Assembly: GCF_026015625.1 (NCBI RefSeq)
Contig: NZ_JAPDVG010000001.1
Coordinates: 1,922,001 to 1,986,000 of the forward strand
Length of the DNA stretch: 64,000 bases
DNA from: Segatella copri
GTDB taxonomy: Bacteria; Bacteroidota; Bacteroidia; Bacteroidales; Bacteroidaceae
Direction: 5' to 3'
In this document: in pieces, positions 52,723 through 60,881 of the stretch
How positions within the stretch are numbered: position 1 is the stretch's first letter
How the letters are laid out: the number at the start of each line of letters is the position of its first letter
The notes under the pieces: model-generated
Told to the model about the DNA's origin: nothing
Databases searched by the model: none
Seen by the model: only the letters and a program-made list of their open reading frames with translations
Program-made: the position numbers and the translations under genes

Positions 52723-53505
52723 CTACAACATCAAATCCTTGATGGTTGTACCATTCATGAATCTGCTTAAATCTACCCTTTCTCCAATACCATGCAAATG
52801 TCCGGTTTCTGAATACTGCCAGATATTGCACTTTCCTCTGCCGTCGATAGAGGGTTGTCGGGAGTTATAATTGGCGATGAAGAGATAATAACGATTGAAC
52901 TTCGCCCCCATCTCCTTATTATAGAAGCTCTCGTTGCTATAGATGATAGGATACTTGCCATAGTGTTTCTTCACCAAGTCAGCAAACACCTGTATGCTAT
53001 CCTGCAGCTGTCGTCCCTTCCATCTTCCCTGGATGCCTTTCTCCTCCACATCCAATACAGGAATCAAGTCCTGTTCACTCTTCTTCACCATCTTTTGGAA
53101 ATCCAGGAACTGAGCAGTTACTGAAGAGCCGGCAGACATCAGATGATAAGATTCCACCTTCAACCCATATTTACGAGCCAGTCTGATATTTCGGCGATAA
53201 TGTCGATCCACATATCCCTTACCATGTGTAGCTCTGATATAAACGAACTTGATTCGCTTGTTCTTCGCTATTTCCTTCCACTTGATAACTCCATTGTGTT
53301 TCGATACATCAATGCCGTCATATCCGCCATGCGTATAAGGTTGCCCTTTCAATCTATCAACGAACACATCAGAATAAGATGAAGCGATGCCTAACCATCG
53401 CTTCACCTTATATGGCGACACCACATACATGATTCCCAGCCCCATACCAGCCAAAACAACCAGGCTGCCTAAGGAAACCAAAGTATATTTTAATCCTTTC
53501 TTCAT
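52723..53505 (-). CDS. GH25 lysozyme
   Basis: The 260-residue muramidase has an N-terminal membrane anchor (about residues 8-30), then the GH25 domain: GYDGIDVSKHNGVIKWKEIA with the catalytic aspartate, FVYIRATHGKGYVDRHYRRN, GLKVESYHLMSAG, and LIPVLDVEEKG with the catalytic acid pair, ending IWQYSETGHL. It cleaves the glycan strand of peptidoglycan. It leads the operon with the transpeptidase-like and metalloprotease genes and has a -7 box (TATCTTTG) at 53537-53544 on this strand. Confidence 0.9.
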   Translation of the reverse strand: MKKGLKYTLVSLGSLVVLAGMGLGIMYVVSPYKVKRWLGIASSYSDVFVDRLKGQPYTHGGYDGIDVSKHNGVIKWKEIAKNKRIKFVYIRATHGKGYVDRHYRRNIRLARKYGLKVESYHLMSAGSSVTAQFLDFQKMVKKSEQDLIPVLDVEEKGIQGRWKGRQLQDSIQVFADLVKKHYGKYPIIYSNESFYNKEMGAKFNRYYLFIANYNSRQPSIDGRGKCNIWQYSETGHLHGIGERVDLSRFMNGTTIKDLML

Positions 53506-53536
53506 TATATTTTATCTTTTAGTTGTTTTCAGGGGA

Positions 53537-53544
53537 CAAAGATA
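53537..53544 (-). promoter_or_regulatory. -7 box of the envelope operon (TATCTTTG)
   Basis: Exact match on the minus strand, 32 bp before the GH25 start. The flanking 75 bp are similar to the sequence around the -7 box at 55743-55750. Confidence 0.7.
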
Positions 53545-53656
53545 GTGAATTTATCCGAAACAGCATAGAAAGTTGGGGGATAATTGTATGAAATGGGGGA
53601 CTGAAAGTACGAAACTCAAATTCTTTAGGATTATTCATAAGAAAAGCAAAAAAAAC

Positions 53657-53688
53657 TTTGGTACTTTCAAATATTAATCGTAATTTTG
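53657..53688 (+). promoter_or_regulatory. Promoter of the toxin-antitoxin operon
   Basis: TTTG at 53657-53660 and TAATTTTG at 53681-53688, 20 bp apart, 40 bp before the antitoxin start. Confidence 0.8.
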
Positions 53689-53727
53689 CAACAAATAAGA
53701 GTAACCAAAATTAAGGAGGATTACAAT

Positions 53728-54006
53728 ATGACTAAAATAATGTCAAACTCAAAAGAACGACTAAACGATAAAGCCCAACGCTTTTTCGAGGATAGCTGTA
53801 CTGTTCAAGAACCTACAGTTGCCTATCGTCACGAATATGCAACAGAGGCTCATAACGAATCCGAAGAATATCCTTTTATGACACCATGCAATAATGACGA
53901 GTTGGTGAATCATGTCTTAGCTCGTGAAGAAGAATATGCAAGAACAGGCAACGCTGTTGACTTTCTAGAAATGATGGCCGATTTCAAAAACGAATTCGAA
54001 TGGTAA
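53728..54006 (+). CDS. Antitoxin of a ParE/RelE-type pair
   Basis: The 92-residue acidic protein starts at the ATG at 53728, preceded by AAGGAGGA at 53713-53720. It contains KERLNDKAQRFFED and a C-terminal acidic half (NDELVNHVLAREEEYARTGNAVDFLEMMADFKNEFEW), typical of toxin-wrapping segments. No helix-turn-helix is obvious. It overlaps the toxin gene by 7 bp, the common arrangement for coupled translation. Confidence 0.75.
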   Translation: MTKIMSNSKERLNDKAQRFFEDSCTVQEPTVAYRHEYATEAHNESEEYPFMTPCNNDELVNHVLAREEEYARTGNAVDFLEMMADFKNEFEW

Positions 54007-54329
54007 AGATACGAGTATTACCACCAACCCAAGAAGACATACGCTATTGTATCGAATATGCTAGGGATGAGTTTGGAAGGAAATGCGTTTTGAGATGGAA
54101 AAAGGAACTTGAGGCCATATACACTCGTCTCATTATGTTCCCTTTGTCATATTCTCCAGAGCCTATTCTGAAAGATTTTCATCGAGATTATCGTAGCGCA
54201 CTGCTTATGGACAACTTCAAGCTCATTTATCGCTACGACAAAGATCGTGACGAAATCGTTATTGCTGACATTTGGTACACCAAACGTTCTCAACAAGCAT
54301 TATTGAGACAATTCAAAAGGAAACTATAA
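54000..54329 (+). CDS. ParE/RelE-superfamily toxin
   Basis: The 109-residue protein has the fold's sequence: TQEDIRYCIEYARDEFGRKCVLRWKKELEAIYTRLIMFPLSYSPEP, YRSALLMDNFKLIYRYDKDRDEIVIADIWYTKRS. The ending (VIADIWYTKRSQQ) and the proline-based loop resemble ParE more than RelE, suggesting gyrase inhibition, but RNase activity cannot be excluded. It is coupled to the upstream antitoxin and followed by a strong terminator. Confidence 0.82.
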   Translation: MVKIRVLPPTQEDIRYCIEYARDEFGRKCVLRWKKELEAIYTRLIMFPLSYSPEPILKDFHRDYRSALLMDNFKLIYRYDKDRDEIVIADIWYTKRSQQALLRQFKRKL

Positions 54330-54334
54330 AAACT

Positions 54335-54380
54335 TAGCGAGCAAAGGAGGGATTCCCCCCTTTTGCTCGCTATATTTTTA
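54335..54380 (+). terminator. Terminator of the toxin-antitoxin operon
   Basis: TAGCGAGCAAAGGAGGG pairs with CCCCCCTTTTGCTCGCTA (one mismatch or bulge), followed by TATATTTTTA. Confidence 0.85.
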
Positions 54381-54488
54381 TCTTCTACCATTTCACCACC
54401 ACCATAATCCTTATCGTCGATGGGGAAAATATAGTTGCGTATATTACTTTACATTATTGTTCCCTGATAAAGACTTTTCTGAACGTTT

Positions 54489-55031
54489 TTAAAAGAAAGC
54501 ATCCAATACTTCCTCAAACACATCATTAGGACTCACTTTATTGAAGAGACACATAGAAGTTTTGAGCTTCAGCACGTCTATTCCGCTTCCCATGATATAT
54601 TTGATGTCCTTACCCTTGTGGAGCAAGAGCACCTTGCAGCATTGACGGAGTCTGTCACCCAGAATCTCATGTTCAACATAGGCTCTGGCTTCACCCTCGC
54701 CATCCAAGCCATAGTATTTTGAATTGTAACTATGTCCGAGCCCCTTCTGCTGTGGGAAGATATACCATATCCAATGGCTTTGTTTTCTACCTCCTTTCAG
54801 TTCACTTAAAGCCTGGGTATAGGCAAACTCCTGTGCATCCAGAAAACGCAAGAGATCATAGTGTGGCTGCTGAGCCTTTAGATATCCGATAATGTCCGAA
54901 GATGTAGAATCGGACGCCAAGCTTTCACCAGCGACAATTTTCTCATGATCAATTCGTTTGGGGCATTTACCGGGAACGAATAAAGCACTCAAAGACTTCA
55001 CAAAAGTGACACTTAATTTCAAAAAATTCAT
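54489..55031 (-). CDS. DUF1810 protein with N-terminal extension
   Basis: The 180-residue protein has a DUF1810 domain from about residue 55: DLLRFLDAQEFAYTQALSELKGGRKQSHWIWYIFPQQKGLGHS, YYGLDGEGEARAYVEHEILGDRL and SGIDVLKLKTSMCLFNKVSPNDVFEEVLDAFF. The domain's function is not established. The 54-residue extension (MNFLKLSVTFVKSLSALFVPGK...) has no alternative start inside, so it appears real; its first part is hydrophobic and may be a membrane anchor or weak signal. Confidence 0.85.
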   Translation of the reverse strand: MNFLKLSVTFVKSLSALFVPGKCPKRIDHEKIVAGESLASDSTSSDIIGYLKAQQPHYDLLRFLDAQEFAYTQALSELKGGRKQSHWIWYIFPQQKGLGHSYNSKYYGLDGEGEARAYVEHEILGDRLRQCCKVLLLHKGKDIKYIMGSGIDVLKLKTSMCLFNKVSPNDVFEEVLDAFF

Positions 55032-55103
55032 CCTTGTTTTAACGTTTTATTAAATTCTACAGCAGTTCCGTTCGCAGATGGATAGGGAGCAATAACCTTC
55101 ACC

Positions 55104-55679
55104 TTATTTAGAAGTAGAAGATACGGGAACATACACCCCATAATTCTCACAAACTTCTTTACTGGAAATATACCAAGAATAATCTTTCTCCTTATCCGAA
55201 GGGCAGATAGTCATATTTACGAAATTGCTAATTCTCAACTGTAGATACTTGAAATCATGTGCCGACAATATATCGTTAGCACATTCGGTAAAATACGATT
55301 CATCTTGCTTTAACTCTTTGGCTCCATTCCAATGAATCTTGACAAGATACTCCTCGCCCGGCATCAATTGAGCTTTACTTCCAAATACAAGTTTCTGTGT
55401 TTGCATATCTAGCAAATGTACATAATCCCATACTTCTGCATAAGGAATAACATTTCCCATTTCGAGATAATATTGACCGAACTCATTTCTCTTACGCACT
55501 TTCTTATAATCAAATCGAAAATATACACGATCCTCTATCTCTACAAGGTGCCCAGAGATATTTTTTACGCCAATATGATATGTAACGCCAAAGTCGTTTA
55601 TCATAGAACCATCCAATCTAAATTGCAAGCCATTGGCTACAAAACCATTAAACCATTCTTTTTCCATAATTTTATTCAT
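55104..55679 (-). CDS. Hypothetical protein
   Basis: The 191-residue soluble protein (or 187 from MEKEWF) has beta-rich segments (NGLQFRLDGSMINDFGVTYHIGVKNISGHLVEIEDRVYFRFDY, QYYLEMGNVIPYAEVWDYVHLLD, EEYLVKIHWNG, LQLRISNFVNMTICPSDK). I do not recognise it. Its promoter region resembles that of the GH25 operon. It is AT-richer than its left neighbours. Confidence 0.6.
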   Translation of the reverse strand: MNKIMEKEWFNGFVANGLQFRLDGSMINDFGVTYHIGVKNISGHLVEIEDRVYFRFDYKKVRKRNEFGQYYLEMGNVIPYAEVWDYVHLLDMQTQKLVFGSKAQLMPGEEYLVKIHWNGAKELKQDESYFTECANDILSAHDFKYLQLRISNFVNMTICPSDKEKDYSWYISSKEVCENYGVYVPVSSTSK

Positions 55680-56065
55680 TATTGATTACTATTTCATTTG
55701 TACCTACACAGCCATTAAACCTCAGAAGTTGTTTTCTAGGGGCAAAGATAAAGAATTTATCCGAAACTACAAAGAAAAATAAGGGATAAATGTATAAAAG
55801 ATGTGCTGGAAATATAAAATGGCAAAACTGATGCTTGACATTGCCTATCAAGCATCAATTTTGCAAAATTAGACAATAATCGGTAGTCAACTAGCCTATT
55901 GATTATTTTAATTCACCCTTATCTCAACACTGCGTTAAATTAACATTTAATTATCTGTAAATCAATAACTTATATTAAGAAACGCTTATAAAAATTCAAC
56001 TATAAAAAGTTGATCAAGTCGCTGATTTTCAGTAACTTTGTAGATCACGACAAATACAATATTAC
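55680..56065. other. Intergenic region before the insertion sequence
   Basis: The left half carries the promoter of the hypothetical gene (TATCTTTG, 55743-55750 minus). The right half holds TAACTTTG at 56033-56040, the likely transposase promoter. The left end of the insertion sequence must lie here, but I could not identify its inverted repeat. Confidence 0.5.
55743..55750 (-). promoter_or_regulatory. -7 box of the hypothetical gene (TATCTTTG)
   Basis: Exact match on the minus strand. The surrounding 55731-55806 is about three-quarters identical to 53524-53600. Confidence 0.65.
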
Positions 56066-56734
56066 ATGAATACAGGACTTGACCAATATATGGATATCTT
56101 TAAAGATGCAGTTGAAGATTCAGCTGCAAAGATAACAAAAAGTTTCGAGAAAATACTCATCGAGGTGATAATTTTGTTCATGGTAATACCAAGAAAGATA
56201 AATTTCACCCAAATGGGGAGGTATGGCTCGCATGTTGAACAAACCTATCGCAACGCATTCGGCTTGAAAAAGTCGAAGTGCATTGATTGGCTCAAACTTA
56301 ATGTCTCACTTGCCAAGCGCTTCTTTGGTAAACAGGGAAGATGGGCTATTGCCATTGATCCCAGCTACATCAGCAAAGCTGGCAAGAAAACTCCACATAT
56401 CGGTCGTTTTTGGTCGGGATGTGCACAGTCTGTTAAACATGGTCTCGAAATCATGGGTATTGGACTCATTGATATTGATACCAAAGACTGCATGATGTTA
56501 AGAGCCCACCAGTCGCTAAATAATAAAGAACTGAGTCTTAGAAACAAGACTATGGTAGATTTCTATATCAGCGTCATTAAGCGTTATCCCAAGGCACTCA
56601 AGTGTAAAGTTAGACTTGTCATCTGGTAGATGCCGAATGGCAAGAAGAAACTATTCTTCTCTACAGACACCTCACTTTCAGGTGAAGAGGTACTTCTTTA
56701 TTATAGGACCAGGTTCCAGATCGAATTTTGCTTT
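56066..56734 (+). pseudogene. IS4-type transposase, 5' part (decayed, interrupted)
   Basis: The first 187 codons include the DDE first aspartate region WAIAIDPSYISKAGKK. The frame then stops at a TAG (56627-56629), continues in the same frame as MPNGKKKLFFSTDTSLSGEEVLLYYRTRFQIEFCF, and breaks at 56734 where the RIT element begins. The second catalytic aspartate region (VADAxFS type) is missing between IKRYPKALK and CKVRLVIW, which suggests an internal deletion. The rest continues at 60269. The stop probably replaced a glutamine codon. Confidence 0.85.
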
Positions 56735-56755
56735 TATGACAAGAATATCATTATG
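56732..56755 (+). repeat. Left inverted repeat of the RIT element
   Basis: TTTTATGACAAGAATATCATTATG matches the reverse complement of 60214-60237 at 23 of 24 positions. Confidence 0.9.
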
Positions 56756-56888
56756 TCAAGTTAGACAGATTTGACCTGTGAAAAATTGTTGATTATATGA
56801 ATTTTACAGCAAAAACTTATCATAAATACTTCTCATAACGTTATATTACAGTATAGGGCATAAGCCCCAAAACTAAATATTATATATT

Positions 56889-58124
56889 ATGCAAGAAGTA
56901 AAGATTCAAGTCCTAATGGATCGATGCATCAAGTACTTTGAAGACCATTGTTACACAGAGAATAGAATATCTGTGTATAAATGTCTATGGCGTAAAGGCA
57001 TCGTCCACTACATGTCGGCTCACGACATTGAGAATTATTCCCCTTCTATTGGTGAAGAGTTCCTGTCAACCTGTCATCATTATGGTGAGATTCGTCACCA
57101 GGAGCGTGAAATGATTCGCAGTATTCAAGTCCTTGACGATATGCTTTCGTTAGGGCTTATACGTAAGCGTTGTTTCACTCCTGTTTTCCATACCCTCGAT
57201 GGGAAGATTGGCATGGAGATGGAAAAACTCATCATCCATCTTACTTCTCTTCGTAGAAGTCTGGTGACTATAAATGACTATCGTTTGTATCTAAGCGAGT
57301 TCTTAACTCATCTCAATCTCAGTGGTGTCAACAGTGTGTCCGAGATTGCGGATAAACACATCTTGTCGTTTGTCTCGTCCCATCCGACCAACAAGGTAAA
57401 CATAGTTTCTGCCCTGCGTGTCCTCTTTCGTTTCTGGAAAGCGGAGCATATTGTAGATGGAAGGTTTGATGGTCTGTTTGACACATATAAGCTGCGCAAG
57501 AAAGAGCGTATTCCTTCGTTTTACACAGCAGCAGAGGTAAATATAGTAGAGAACTCCGTGAATAGAAGCAGCGGCGTTGGCAAGAGAAACTATGCAATGT
57601 TATTACTTGCATCACGTTTGGGGTTGCGAGCTTCGGACATAGCCAACCTACAGTTCTCTAATATAGACTGGGACAACAATGTACTAACCCTTGTGATGCA
57701 TAAGACCGGAAAGGTCATAGAGTTGCCATTGCTTGCGGATGTTGGTAATGCCATCATAGATTACTTGCAGCATGGAAGACCTCAGACAGTTTCACAGAAT
57801 GTATTTCTTTCTTGCAAGGCACCTTATGTGCCAGCAACCAAAAGTATGGTATGCTCTGCAATAAACAACATCATCTGTAAATCCGGAATAGATGTATCGG
57901 CCAAGCATCATGGTCCACATTCTCTACGTCATTCTCTTGCAAGCGTCATGCTTGAGAAAGGCACGACGTTACCTGTCATATCCGAATCGCTAGGGCATCG
58001 CAGTACGGAAACAACTCTCACTTATCTTAAGATTGACATAAAGTCTTTGATAGAGTGTGCCATTCCTGTACCGCCAGTTCCAGATGCCTTTTACAAACAG
58101 AGAGGAGGTGCGTTCTATGGCTGA
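56889..58124 (+). CDS. ritA: Tyrosine recombinase RitA
   Basis: The 411-residue integrase has an N-terminal SAM-like DNA-binding region and a catalytic domain with the R-K-H-R-H-Y set: arginine in LGLRASDIANL, lysine in HKTGK, HSLRHSLAS, GHRSTET and the nucleophile tyrosine in LTYLKID. It is the longest of the three, as usual for RitA. It overlaps ritB by 8 bp (ATGGCTGA), indicating translational coupling. Confidence 0.92.
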   Translation: MQEVKIQVLMDRCIKYFEDHCYTENRISVYKCLWRKGIVHYMSAHDIENYSPSIGEEFLSTCHHYGEIRHQEREMIRSIQVLDDMLSLGLIRKRCFTPVFHTLDGKIGMEMEKLIIHLTSLRRSLVTINDYRLYLSEFLTHLNLSGVNSVSEIADKHILSFVSSHPTNKVNIVSALRVLFRFWKAEHIVDGRFDGLFDTYKLRKKERIPSFYTAAEVNIVENSVNRSSGVGKRNYAMLLLASRLGLRASDIANLQFSNIDWDNNVLTLVMHKTGKVIELPLLADVGNAIIDYLQHGRPQTVSQNVFLSCKAPYVPATKSMVCSAINNIICKSGIDVSAKHHGPHSLRHSLASVMLEKGTTLPVISESLGHRSTETTLTYLKIDIKSLIECAIPVPPVPDAFYKQRGGAFYG

Positions 58125-59121
58125 GCAATTTAAATATTCCAGCGTGTTAGCCTCATATATGAATCATCTTCTTGACATTAAAATATCTGCAGGAATCAGT
58201 GCGTTGCGTACCAGATGGATATTGAAAGAGATTGACGACTTTGCCAATGCAGAGTGCCTAAAGGATCCTCATATCAAAGAGGTGTTCTTCAAAAAGTGGA
58301 GAGCTACACGTGTGGCGGACTGTGACAGAACTTTATATTCCAAATGTTCCGTATGGTGTCAATTGACAAGACTGATGTGCAGGTGTGGCTGTGTATGCTT
58401 CATTCCACGAATGCCCAAGCAACCGAAGTCTGATTTTACTCCGTATATATTCACAAAGGAGCAGATTGGCGCAATCTTTTCTGCAGCGGACGAATATAGA
58501 CTATATGACATACGCATGGGTACAGCTCTCATAGCCATGCCAGCTCTTCTTCGTTTACTATATAGTACAGGAATGCGTATATCTGAGGCTCTTTCCATCC
58601 GCAACAAACATGTTCATCTGGATGAAGGTTACATTCGCTTAGATAAAACCAAGAACGGAAGTGAAAGGATCGTACCTTTATGTGAGTCGATGAAGACGGT
58701 ACTTACATCTTATATGGAGTATAGAAACAATATGCCCATCAAAGACATAGCTGCAGGAAATGGTTTTTTGTTTGTAAAATCGGACGGGACTAGCATCAAG
58801 GCTAATAGTGTATATCAGCATCTGCGCAAATTGCTGGACACATGCGGAATTCCCCATAAGGGGAATCATCATGGACCACGCGTTCACGACCTGCGACATA
58901 CGAATGCAGTACATGCTCTTGTACAGATGGGGCACAAAGGAATGGACTTGTATGCCAGTTTGCCAATTCTCTCAACATGCCTGGGACATCACTCGCTGAA
59001 AGCGACAGAGCAGTATGTTCGCCTCACATGCAACATGTATCCAGAATTGGAAGAGCAATGTTCTGAAATCAACGCTTTTGTCTATCCAAAGATATGTAAA
59101 GCCTATGACTACGACGACTGA
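58117..59121 (+). CDS. ritB: Tyrosine recombinase RitB
   Basis: The 334-residue integrase starts at ATG 58117, with AGGAGG at about 58103, inside the end of ritA; an earlier in-frame start is unlikely. Catalytic elements are GMRISEALSIR, the lysine in DKTKNGSE, HDLRHTNAVHAL, GHHSLKATEQY with the tyrosine. A helix MGHKGMDLYASLP interrupts the usual spacing between LRH and GHH. It overlaps ritC by 17 bp. Confidence 0.92.
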   Translation: MAEQFKYSSVLASYMNHLLDIKISAGISALRTRWILKEIDDFANAECLKDPHIKEVFFKKWRATRVADCDRTLYSKCSVWCQLTRLMCRCGCVCFIPRMPKQPKSDFTPYIFTKEQIGAIFSAADEYRLYDIRMGTALIAMPALLRLLYSTGMRISEALSIRNKHVHLDEGYIRLDKTKNGSERIVPLCESMKTVLTSYMEYRNNMPIKDIAAGNGFLFVKSDGTSIKANSVYQHLRKLLDTCGIPHKGNHHGPRVHDLRHTNAVHALVQMGHKGMDLYASLPILSTCLGHHSLKATEQYVRLTCNMYPELEEQCSEINAFVYPKICKAYDYDD

Positions 59122-60136
59122 CTTTGCCAAACATTTAAGCCGCTTTCTGGTAGAATACCTGCCTCATGAGCGTAATGTAAGCCCTAACACCATATCCTCC
59201 TATAGAGATGCATTTGTACAATTTATTGACTTCATGAAAGATATTAAAGGAATCACAGTTGAAAAATTGCAATTGAAACATCTCACGAGAGTAAGTGTAA
59301 CCGAGTATCTCGAATGGCTACTTAACAAGCGAAAATGCTCTGCAGCGACACGTAACTATCGGCTTGCTGCCATTCATTCTTTTTGTCATTACTTGCAATA
59401 TAGCGTCATAGAAATGATAGAAGAATGGCAAAAGATCCTAACTATTAAAGCCATAAAAACATCAGGGACAACACTTAACTACCTGACAATAGAAGGTATC
59501 AAGTTGTTGCTGGCTCAGCCTGATACATCAACTTGGAGAGGCCGAAGAAATCTCGCTTTACTCTCACTAATGTATGATACGGGAGCAAGAGTCTCTGAAA
59601 TAGCAGATCTTACTGTGGATAGTGTGCGCATAACCCATGAGCCATATACCATACGTCTGTTCGGAAAAGGACGCAAAGCACGAATAGTACCGCTTGTAAA
59701 GGAACAGGTGTCAATTCTATGTGAATATATGGAAGAGAATCATCTTAACGATTGCAACAAAGCTGCGTCTCCACTTTTCTATAATGGCAGAAATGAAAAG
59801 CTAACGCGTGAGGGTATCACATACATTCTTTGTACTTATGCAAACATGGCAAGGAAGGTGTCTCCAGAACTTATTCCGCAAAGGATTAGTTGTCACTCTA
59901 TACGTCATAGTCGAGCTATGCATCTTCTACAGGCTGGAGTCAACCTTATTTATATTAGAGATTTGCTAGGACATGTCTCTATTCAAACAACGGACATTTA
60001 TGCTCGTGCAGACTCTAAAGCAAAACGTGAGGCGTTCGAAAAGGCGTATACAGATCTCACACCTAACCGAGAGGCTGATAAATCTTGGGAAAACAATAAA
60101 AATCTCAGAGATTGGCTCAGAGGTCTGAAGAAATAG
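59105..60136 (+). CDS. ritC: Tyrosine recombinase RitC
   Basis: The 343-residue integrase starts at ATG 59105 (MTTTTDFAKHLSRFLVEYLPHERNVSPNTISSYRDAF, a typical phage_int_SAM domain). Catalytic elements are TGARVSEIADL, the lysine in FGKGRKARIVPL, CHSIRHSRAMHL and GHVSIQTTDIYARA with the tyrosine. It is closest in style to XerC/D. The three recombinases probably act together at the element's ends. Confidence 0.92.
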   Translation: MTTTTDFAKHLSRFLVEYLPHERNVSPNTISSYRDAFVQFIDFMKDIKGITVEKLQLKHLTRVSVTEYLEWLLNKRKCSAATRNYRLAAIHSFCHYLQYSVIEMIEEWQKILTIKAIKTSGTTLNYLTIEGIKLLLAQPDTSTWRGRRNLALLSLMYDTGARVSEIADLTVDSVRITHEPYTIRLFGKGRKARIVPLVKEQVSILCEYMEENHLNDCNKAASPLFYNGRNEKLTREGITYILCTYANMARKVSPELIPQRISCHSIRHSRAMHLLQAGVNLIYIRDLLGHVSIQTTDIYARADSKAKREAFEKAYTDLTPNREADKSWENNKNLRDWLRGLKK

Positions 60137-60213
60137 TTATCATTATGAGAAGTCGAACGGAGAAGCATTCTCCTAAAGTTCTGATCTTCAATAATACTTT
60201 TCCATTCACTTCT

Positions 60214-60237
60214 CATAATGTTATTCTTGTCATAAAA
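60214..60237 (-). repeat. Right inverted repeat of the RIT element
   Basis: Reverse complement of the left repeat with one mismatch. It is followed by a hairpin-forming 34 bp, 60235-60268, in which AAAGTAATTATG pairs with CATAATTACTTT at the very border. Confidence 0.88.
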
Positions 60238-60268
60238 GTAATTATGTAAAGCTTCTCATAATTACTTT

Positions 60269-60544
60269 CGTGACGCCAAAGGCTATACTGGTCTTATGGA
60301 CTGCCAGGCTCGTGATAAGTGGAAACTCGATTTTGCTTTCAATGCTTCGTTCACATCACTAAATGTTGCCAGGGTAACTATGAAGGAGATGGGAATGGAA
60401 TATTCTATGTCTTCATTTAAGTCACTGGTGACCAACATTTATCTGGTGAAACGAATTTTTAAAGCAAGCGGGTACACCCCGAACCGAACTTTAATTAGCA
60501 AAATTTTCAAAGATCTCTCGTGCTTACAGCGTATAGCTGCTTAG
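60269..60544 (+). pseudogene. IS4-type transposase, 3' part
   Basis: The frame resumes directly at the element border with RDAKGYTGLMDCQARDKWKLDFAFNASFTSLNVARV and ends at a stop at 60542-60544. Joined to the 5' part, YRTRFQIEFCF|RDAKG restores the IS4-family YREK motif (Y-x2-R-x3-E-x6-K) exactly; the insertion lies between E and K. Confidence 0.88.
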
Positions 60545-60881
60545 CACATTATTGAATTATTAACGAACTATTGATACAATAAACACAATTTTAAATCGGC
60601 AGGTCATCAGATAATCTGATGGCATTTTTGTTGCTGTGCAGATAGGAAATCCAGAAAATTTGTACTTTTGTAGTCGATATTTAAGAAAAAAGAGTCAACG
60701 TATCAATATTTTTTGTACCTTTACCGACAAAACGGATATGATTGTCCGCTAACTTCATGATGATTGGCTTACGAACAGATTATTCGCAATGGTCAGTTAA
60801 TGGCAGGTTGCCAAACAGAAAATCTGATTATTCTTATGGTTGGAGAAGTTTATAGTCAAGAGAAAAAATAGATTTACTTTT
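60545..60881. other. Intergenic region right of the insertion sequence
   Basis: No gene is credible. It contains a -7-like TACTTTTG at about 60664-60671 and a TACCTTTA at about 60714. CAGATAATCTG near 60615 is palindromic and could be part of the right end of the insertion sequence, which I could not define. Confidence 0.4.

Larger units (their letters stand above)
56735..60268 (+). mobile_element. Recombinase-In-Trio (RIT) element
   Basis: A 3.5-kb element made of three overlapping tyrosine recombinase genes between inverted repeats. Its borders are set by the interrupted transposase: codon TTT ends at 56734 and the frame resumes with CGT at 60269. CTTT occurs at both junctions (56731-56734, 60265-60268), a possible 4-bp duplication or shared core. 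The decamer CTTCTCATAA occurs at 56829, 60209 and 60252 and inverted at 60143-60152, all in non-coding ends. All three genes look intact, so the element may be active. Confidence 0.9.

Noticed and set aside
55856..60700. Terminal inverted repeats of the IS4-type insertion sequence
   Set aside because: I searched both flanks by eye and found no convincing matching ends, so the IS borders are not given.
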